Positions 11,831 to 16,865 of a DNA stretch of 16,865 nt are shown here, in pieces. Within the stretch, counting starts at the first letter, position 1; each line of letters begins with the position of its first letter. The position numbers and the translations under genes are program-made. The stretch is taken from positions 18,961 to 35,825 of the forward strand of contig JABUUT010000012.1 of the NCBI GenBank assembly GCA_021443045.1, written 5' to 3'. Origin of the DNA: Fibrobacteraceae bacterium (GTDB lineage: Bacteria > Fibrobacterota > Fibrobacteria > Fibrobacterales > Fibrobacteraceae). A model generated the notes under the pieces. The model worked only from the letters and a program-made list of their open reading frames with translations, was not told where the DNA came from and did no database searches.

Positions 11831-14800
11831 GTGAATGTTTGCTTAAAAAATATTTTTCTTTTTGCCCTGCTGCTGGTGGGCTTGGTTTTTGCTGACGGTT
11901 ATCGAATTTTGGAAGATTCCAAGGTGCGATTTGCGTTGCATGATGTTGTTTATGACGATGCTTCATACCCTTGTGAAAATGGTGGGTTTCGGTTTATGCC
12001 GGAAAACGCCTTTGCCACCGGTTTGACACAGGATGTTTTTCGCGTTTATCGAGTGGCCTTGCCTTCGAATGTAAAACCCAGTGTTTCTATTTCCAAGGTG
12101 CAGACCGTCCCTCTAAAGGGGGCTTTGTGCAAGGACGACACCCTAAAATTTTTGCCTCTAGAGGTGAAGGGCCCCTTTTTGAAGGACAATCTGTGGATGG
12201 TGGATATTCAGGTGCCTCTGTTCATGCGGTCTGGAAGTTCCATGGTGATGCGTAAAAGTTTTGACTTGAGGGTAGACTTTGGAGCGGGGGCGGCCACCGG
12301 GATAAATCCCGGTGATCGGGCTCTTTCCAGGGTGCTCAACTCCAAGGCGGGAGCCCGATTCGGCGTAAGGAGCAACAAGGGTAAGGCGCTACGTCGTGCC
12401 GCCGCCGATGAAGTTTCCAGTGTGGTTTTTTTGTCAAAATTTTTGGTGGGCGACAAAAACCTTTCTTCCATGAGTGAAGACGGTTTGTATGCAGTGCCTT
12501 TTAGAACCATTCGTACGGCCTTGCTCAGTTACAGCCGACAGTCCGAGATAGATGGTATTAAAATTGAAAATCTGAGGGTTTATAGCGCTTCTCAAGACAC
12601 CCTTTCTGCGGTGGGCCCCGATTCTAAACAGGTTCTGCCATCTCAAATTTTTCAGGTTCCCATAGAAGTTCGTGACCATTCGGGAAACAACCCTTTGCCA
12701 AATGGCATTTTTGATGATGGGGATACCCTTTTGTTTGTGGGTTATGGCACCTCTTTTTGGAAACGTGCCGACACAGAAGATTCTTCATTTGTCAACGGAA
12801 AGATGGATTATTTTCATTCTTCCTCTCCATACGATTTTTACCAGGGATTTCTCTTTGGGTATTCATCTTCGGGTTCCGGTAAATGGCTCACGGAGTACCT
12901 CCCAAGCCCCTCTGGCAATGGCAAAGACATTAAATGGCTGCGTTACACCCATGGTGAAAAAGACCTTTTACTCCGTGATACCTACTTTGGGAAAAGTGGA
13001 GGCTGGGAAAGTTTTACTGGTAAGGAATGGTTCTGGATTTGGAATCATCGGGATAGCACCTATGAGGTTTCTCCTGCGGAGCTGAACCAGCCAGCCACGG
13101 TAAACTTGCCTGGTCTGGTGGCTGGTGGCACCCACTATGGAGCTGTTACCTTTTTCCCTCACCGTTCTATTTGGGCTAATAACGTAGAGCATTCTTCTGT
13201 TTTTGACCAAGAGGGGGACCGTACTTTCTCCTCGTTACCTTATGCAGAAAGAATGAAGGAGATTAAGTTTAGTTTTAATGTAAATGGAGTAGAGTACAAA
13301 AACAGCACCTTGATGCCGGGAAATACTTTCCGGGTAGATTCCATTTCTTTAAAGCCTTCTGGCAACAATTATGCAGTGACTATTTTGCCAAACAAAATTC
13401 AGTACAACCGCTTTGATGCATATTCTATTGCCTACCAGTGGAACCCTGTGGTGGACTCTGCGGAATGGATTCTTCCTGGGGCTGCATCCGGCTTGATTCG
13501 TGTGCCTGTGGGTTCGGATGATGTTCGTCTTTTAAAGTTTAGGAATATGGAACCGGAGGGGCTTTTAAAGGTTAGCAAGGGCTTTGCTTTAGATAGTCTT
13601 TCGGCAGACGACGATGTGCGTTATTTGGCATACAAACCCAATGTATATAGAACCGCCTTTTTGGTGCAGGGAATTCCTGCAATGCTCGATAATGAACTTC
13701 ACGACTTGTCTCGTATTTCTTCGAAGACGCAGTACTTGATTATAGCACCTTCTGAATTTATGGAACCGGCGTTGTCCCTTGGCGAATTCCGTTCAGATGG
13801 TTCTGCTATTTCGACTTTTGCAACTACGGTGGTGTCTGTAGACCGAATTTATCAAATGTATACAGGGGGGCGTTTGTCACCGAGTGCCATTCGCAATTAC
13901 ATTTCTTACGCTTACAGAACTTGCGATAATTTGAAATATGTTCTTCTAGCGGGCTCTGGCCATTATGACTACCGAGGATTTAATCCAAAGTATAGCAAGA
14001 ACTATATTCCTCCTTTTGAATTGGAAGATGCCACCACCGATGACTTTTTTGCGGTCCTGGATTCTGGTGAGTATGTTCGTTATGGAAATTACGATATTGA
14101 TATGTCGGTGGGTCGCTTGCCTGTATCCTCGGTTCTTGAGTTTGCTACCTACATTGAAAAGGCTAAAGATTATGAAAAGATTGGTTCTTATGACCATTCC
14201 GATTGGCGCTCCAATCTGCTTTTTGCTGCCGATGATGCCCTGAATGGCGTGGAACCAGACCCCACCAAGCATACTTCGCTTCAAGAAGATGTGGTGAAAC
14301 TGGTGGATAGCCTTGCCATCAATAGCGGCTTTCGTTGGAATATGAAAAAAATATACCTGCTGGACTATGATAGGGATGCCATGGGCCAGAAGAAAGATGC
14401 TGTAGAAGACTTTTTAAATGTGATGAATCAGGGGGCTTTGTATACCACATACTTTGGTCATGGTTCCATGACGGACTGGGCCAGTGAAGGGCTTTTAAAA
14501 CCGAACTATGTGGATAAATTATCTAATAAGGGGCGATATACCATTTTAAATTCCTTCTCGTGCACGGTAGGTCGATTTGATATGGGTAAAGGACGTTCTT
14601 TGTCTGAAACCTTTGTGTTGGCCGATGGGGTTGGCTCCATTGCCTCCTTGGGGGCTGTTCGCGAAACCTTTGCAACCTACAATGAAAATTTTGGCAAGAA
14701 TTTTTTGAAGTATGCACTATTCGAAAAAAATTCTACCATTGGAGATGCTTTTAGAAATGCAAAGGGGCCTTTTGCTTGGGAGTTGAGTTCCCAACGGTAC

Positions 14801-15919
14801 AACAACGAGCATTATGCCTTGATTGGTGAACCTGTAATTCGCATGCCCATGGATGACTACAAAATTAAATTTGACAACATGGTGGATACCCTCAAGGCTT
14901 TGGATAAGTTAAAATTGTCTGGAACGGTGGATGGGTTGGATAATGGAAAAATAAACATCACCTTAAAGAACAGCCGTTTTTCTAAGCGGATGTACATTGG
15001 TCTGGATGTTCAGAACGATACCATTGATGTGGATTATGAAGGAAGCCCCATTTATTCTGGAGAAATTCCTGTTTTGAATGGTCGTTTTGAAATGGAATTT
15101 ATTACCCCTCGAAAGATGAGTTTTGGCGATAGTGCTGCGGAAGTAAGGGCTTGGGCTTACTCCAATGATGAAAAAGCTATAGGCAGATATTTAAAACCGA
15201 ATTTGCTGATTTATGGTTTTTCGTCTTATGCCGATTCTATTAATGACAATACGCCTCCTTCTATAAAAATTAAGTCTTGTTACAGTTCTAATGAATTAAC
15301 CGCTTTTGCCGATGATGACTATGTAAAACTGGAATCCCCGGCGTGTTTGCATGTGGAAATAGATGATTCTACATCTATAGACTATAGAGAACAGGCTGAT
15401 GAAGGTATTTCTTTTGAGGTGGTTGGTGTGGAAAACCCCACTCATCCTTGGCCCTATATGGAACAGACTGCAAAGCATGCCGTTGCCAGAAAAGTCTTTA
15501 CCACAGAAGGCTATGCCCCTGGTAAGTATATATTTAAGGTGCGTGCTTTGGATGTTTTGGGTAATGTGGCTACCAAAACTTTAAATTTTGAAATTACGGA
15601 TAAAATAAAGACTGGACTTGCCGATGTATTTAATGTTCCTAATCCAGTAGGGAAGAAGGGAACGACTTTTTACTTTAAGAACCTTGCTGTAGGCCGAAAT
15701 TCTAGGGTGACCATTTTTATTTACAATCAGAATGGTCGCTTGGTTAAGGTGTTTAAGGATGCCGTTTCTGGTGAAACTCATTGGGATGGCAAGGATAATC
15801 ATGGACGACTTTTGGCTAATGGGCTGTATCATTATGTTGTTCGTAATGAGGTGGGCCCCACTGATGGCCAAAGTGGTAAAACATTTACTAAAAAACAGAA
15901 ACTTTTGATATCGAGGTGA
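11831..15919 (+). CDS. porU: C25 (gingipain-family) peptidase, type IX secretion sortase PorU-like
   Basis: The 1362-aa exported protein begins with a signal peptide (GTG start, NVCLKNIFLFALLLVGLVFADG). Two family-typical N-terminal segments follow: DGLYAVPF near 217-225, and NGIFDDGDTLLFVGYG near 291-306. The C25 domain (about 635-1015) shows LLAGSGHYDYRG (H711), ATTDDFF, MSVGRLPVSS, TYFGHGS with H877 and NSFSCTVGRFD with C911. The 34-residue His-Cys spacing matches the gingipain/PorU dyad (33 in P. gingivalis enzymes, from memory). The final ~95 residues (1267-1362) form an FlgD-like beta domain (FNVPNPVGKKG, IFIYNQNGRLV, HWDGKDNHGRLLANGLYHYVV) of the kind used as T9SS signals; PorU also carries one. 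PorU cleaves such domains from cargo at the cell surface. It may instead be a secreted C25 protease; the size and architecture favour PorU. Confidence 0.85.
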   Translation: MNVCLKNIFLFALLLVGLVFADGYRILEDSKVRFALHDVVYDDASYPCENGGFRFMPENAFATGLTQDVFRVYRVALPSNVKPSVSISKVQTVPLKGALCKDDTLKFLPLEVKGPFLKDNLWMVDIQVPLFMRSGSSMVMRKSFDLRVDFGAGAATGINPGDRALSRVLNSKAGARFGVRSNKGKALRRAAADEVSSVVFLSKFLVGDKNLSSMSEDGLYAVPFRTIRTALLSYSRQSEIDGIKIENLRVYSASQDTLSAVGPDSKQVLPSQIFQVPIEVRDHSGNNPLPNGIFDDGDTLLFVGYGTSFWKRADTEDSSFVNGKMDYFHSSSPYDFYQGFLFGYSSSGSGKWLTEYLPSPSGNGKDIKWLRYTHGEKDLLLRDTYFGKSGGWESFTGKEWFWIWNHRDSTYEVSPAELNQPATVNLPGLVAGGTHYGAVTFFPHRSIWANNVEHSSVFDQEGDRTFSSLPYAERMKEIKFSFNVNGVEYKNSTLMPGNTFRVDSISLKPSGNNYAVTILPNKIQYNRFDAYSIAYQWNPVVDSAEWILPGAASGLIRVPVGSDDVRLLKFRNMEPEGLLKVSKGFALDSLSADDDVRYLAYKPNVYRTAFLVQGIPAMLDNELHDLSRISSKTQYLIIAPSEFMEPALSLGEFRSDGSAISTFATTVVSVDRIYQMYTGGRLSPSAIRNYISYAYRTCDNLKYVLLAGSGHYDYRGFNPKYSKNYIPPFELEDATTDDFFAVLDSGEYVRYGNYDIDMSVGRLPVSSVLEFATYIEKAKDYEKIGSYDHSDWRSNLLFAADDALNGVEPDPTKHTSLQEDVVKLVDSLAINSGFRWNMKKIYLLDYDRDAMGQKKDAVEDFLNVMNQGALYTTYFGHGSMTDWASEGLLKPNYVDKLSNKGRYTILNSFSCTVGRFDMGKGRSLSETFVLADGVGSIASLGAVRETFATYNENFGKNFLKYALFEKNSTIGDAFRNAKGPFAWELSSQRYNNEHYALIGEPVIRMPMDDYKIKFDNMVDTLKALDKLKLSGTVDGLDNGKINITLKNSRFSKRMYIGLDVQNDTIDVDYEGSPIYSGEIPVLNGRFEMEFITPRKMSFGDSAAEVRAWAYSNDEKAIGRYLKPNLLIYGFSSYADSINDNTPPSIKIKSCYSSNELTAFADDDYVKLESPACLHVEIDDSTSIDYREQADEGISFEVVGVENPTHPWPYMEQTAKHAVARKVFTTEGYAPGKYIFKVRALDVLGNVATKTLNFEITDKIKTGLADVFNVPNPVGKKGTTFYFKNLAVGRNSRVTIFIYNQNGRLVKVFKDAVSGETHWDGKDNHGRLLANGLYHYVVRNEVGPTDGQSGKTFTKKQKLLISR

Positions 15920-15925
15920 TTTTTT
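15913..15925 (+). promoter_or_regulatory. Ribosome binding site overlapping the porU stop
   Basis: GAGGTGA (15913-15919) includes the porU-like TGA stop and is followed 6 nt later by the ATG at 15926. The arrangement suggests translational coupling between the peptidase and the membrane protein. Confidence 0.55.
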
Positions 15926-16777
15926 ATGGATCTTCGCAGCAAGCCTGGCAAAGTACAAGGCGTAATGGAATATTTGCTTCGCTTTAGGTTGATTTCCGTG
16001 GTTGTATTAGTTTTGGTTACGCTTCCTTTGCTGATTTCAAATTGGCAGGAGGTAATGACACTCCCTGCTGGGGCATCGGAGAGCTTTGGAATGTGGTTTG
16101 CCAATGTGGAAGGAATTTCTGAAATGCTTGGCTCTGCTCGTTTTTTGGGGGTAGCGGCGATTTCTACGGTGGTGCTCTGCTTTGTTTTTACAGGGGTAAA
16201 AGGGGGAATATCCAGCATGTTTTCTTTTGTTCTTGCTGTTGGAACCCTGTTTGTGTTGGGTGGCGACGATAGCATGGTTCCAGTTTTCTTTGGCACTTTT
16301 GCTCTACTTTCGTTGGTGCTTCTTTTGTTTGCCAAGTGGAGCGTGGCTTGTGGACTGTTTCCCTTTGTGCTGTCTTGGTTGTTCCTAAGCTGTTTTGTGG
16401 CTTGGTGCCCTATAAAAATGGATAACAGCCAATTGCTGTGGGCTGTTTTTTCTGGGCTTTCTTTTTGTTTTTCTCTAGTTGCTTCGGTAATGGTGGGGAA
16501 ATTTTTGTCCGAAGGGGACCCTAAGAATGGGGCCATGGTGAAGGTGGGTAAAAAGCTGGTGCTGCCTGTGGTGATTTCTTCTCTGTTGGCTATCGGAGCC
16601 CTGGCCTTTGATATGGGCTCTTCCAAGATGGCTGGAATGGTTTATTTTTTGGCTTTTGTGCTTTGGTTCTATTTGTTTCTTTTTCCCATTCAGTCTTTTG
16701 CCCCTTGGGAAAAACTGCGTTCCAAGGAACGTCGGGTTAAAATTTCTGAAAAGAAATCGGATAAAAAGAAGAAGTAG
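15926..16777 (+). CDS. Polytopic membrane protein, last gene of the PorU block
   Basis: The 283-aa product has about eight predicted membrane helices (near 24-38, 74-90, 97-112, 117-136, 141-160, 170-191, 211-230, 237-256). It ends in a positively charged tail (KLRSKERRVKISEKKSDKKKK) that should face the cytoplasm. No family is recognised and no transporter motif is evident. It starts 6 nt after the porU-like stop, with the Shine-Dalgarno GAGGTG inside the upstream gene, so it is very likely co-expressed. Its stop codon overlaps the first unit of the heptamer array. Confidence 0.82.
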   Translation: MDLRSKPGKVQGVMEYLLRFRLISVVVLVLVTLPLLISNWQEVMTLPAGASESFGMWFANVEGISEMLGSARFLGVAAISTVVLCFVFTGVKGGISSMFSFVLAVGTLFVLGGDDSMVPVFFGTFALLSLVLLLFAKWSVACGLFPFVLSWLFLSCFVAWCPIKMDNSQLLWAVFSGLSFCFSLVASVMVGKFLSEGDPKNGAMVKVGKKLVLPVVISSLLAIGALAFDMGSSKMAGMVYFLAFVLWFYLFLFPIQSFAPWEKLRSKERRVKISEKKSDKKKK

Positions 16778-16817
16778 TTGGTTGTCGGTTGTCAGTTATC
16801 GGTTACCAGTGGTTGGT
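16776..16817 (-). repeat. Second heptamer array (6 units, opposite orientation)
   Basis: Read on the minus strand, the units are ACCAACC, ACTGGTA, ACCGATA, ACTGACA, ACCGACA and ACCAACT. ACCAACC, ACCGATA and ACTGACA are shared with the array at 87-142, and ACCGATA-ACTGACA is adjacent in both. The array begins inside the TAG stop codon of the membrane-protein gene. Confidence 0.8.
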
Positions 16818-16865
16818 ATTTGCATGGACATTCCCTGGATCCTTCACGGCGTGTGCCGTTCAGGA
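16818..16865. other. Truncated palindromic intergenic element
   Basis: After the heptamers, TCCTtcACGGC-gtgt-GCCGTtcAGGA (16840-16865) makes an imperfect palindrome of 9 paired positions out of 11. The preceding CCCTGGATCC and closing TTCAGGA look like a dispersed intergenic palindrome cut by the window end. No gene is seen. It may act as a hairpin terminator for the operon, though the T-run, if any, is outside the window. Confidence 0.45.

Noticed and set aside
12672..13085. 137-codon plus-strand frame inside the porU-like gene
   Set aside because: Out-of-frame shadow within a continuous 1362-codon gene with conserved motifs in the other frame.
15832..16626. 264-codon minus-strand open frame
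   Set aside because: It is antisense to a clear membrane-protein gene and the porU-like 3' end, and its Thr/Lys/Pro-rich product looks like a reverse-strand shadow of hydrophobic codons.

Overview
The window looks like chromosome from a Fibrobacter-type bacterium (Fibrobacterota, FCB group). Reasons: a lipoprotein with a long poly-serine linker, a type IX secretion sortase-like C25 peptidase ending in an FlgD-like domain, promoter elements of the Bacteroidetes form TA-N2-TTTG placed almost on top of start codons, and heptameric intergenic repeats. This assignment rests on style and gene content; no marker gene was compared.

Layout. Positions 1-175 are non-coding and include eight degenerate heptamers. 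A 77-codon HTH-like gene follows (176-409), with a terminator overlapping its last codons. Next is the thymidylate pair thyA-folA (460-1777). Positions 1716-3248 hold two divergent exported proteins of unknown function: a small Sec-exported protein on the minus strand, whose 3' end overlaps folA and whose only SD-linked start is an ATA codon, and a Ser-rich lipoprotein on the plus strand. An MgtC/DUF4010 membrane protein (3361-4659) and a divergent thiD (4711-5463) follow, then a strong bidirectional terminator shared with typA (minus, 5536-7374). Divergent from typA are ruvX (7461-7877) and a small acidic protein with a degenerate receiver fold (7901-8383). A lamin-tail lipoprotein (8408-9622, minus) and a GGQ mini release-factor-like protein (9738-10178, minus) precede the last block.

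Positions 10197-16777 are a tightly spaced plus-strand run: a lipoprotein, a Sec-exported protein, a 1362-aa PorU-like C25 peptidase with a preserved His/Cys dyad, and an eight-helix membrane protein. Gaps are 40, 22 and 6 nt, so they are probably co-transcribed. The window ends with a second heptamer array in the opposite orientation and part of a palindromic intergenic element.

How the genes work together. ThyA makes dTMP and dihydrofolate, and FolA returns the dihydrofolate to tetrahydrofolate. TypA, RuvX and the GGQ protein are housekeeping translation and nuclease functions. The PorU block is the most distinctive unit: it suggests a cell-envelope or type IX secretion module in which the three flanking proteins have no recognised function. 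I saw no tRNA, rRNA, CRISPR array, transposase or phage gene.
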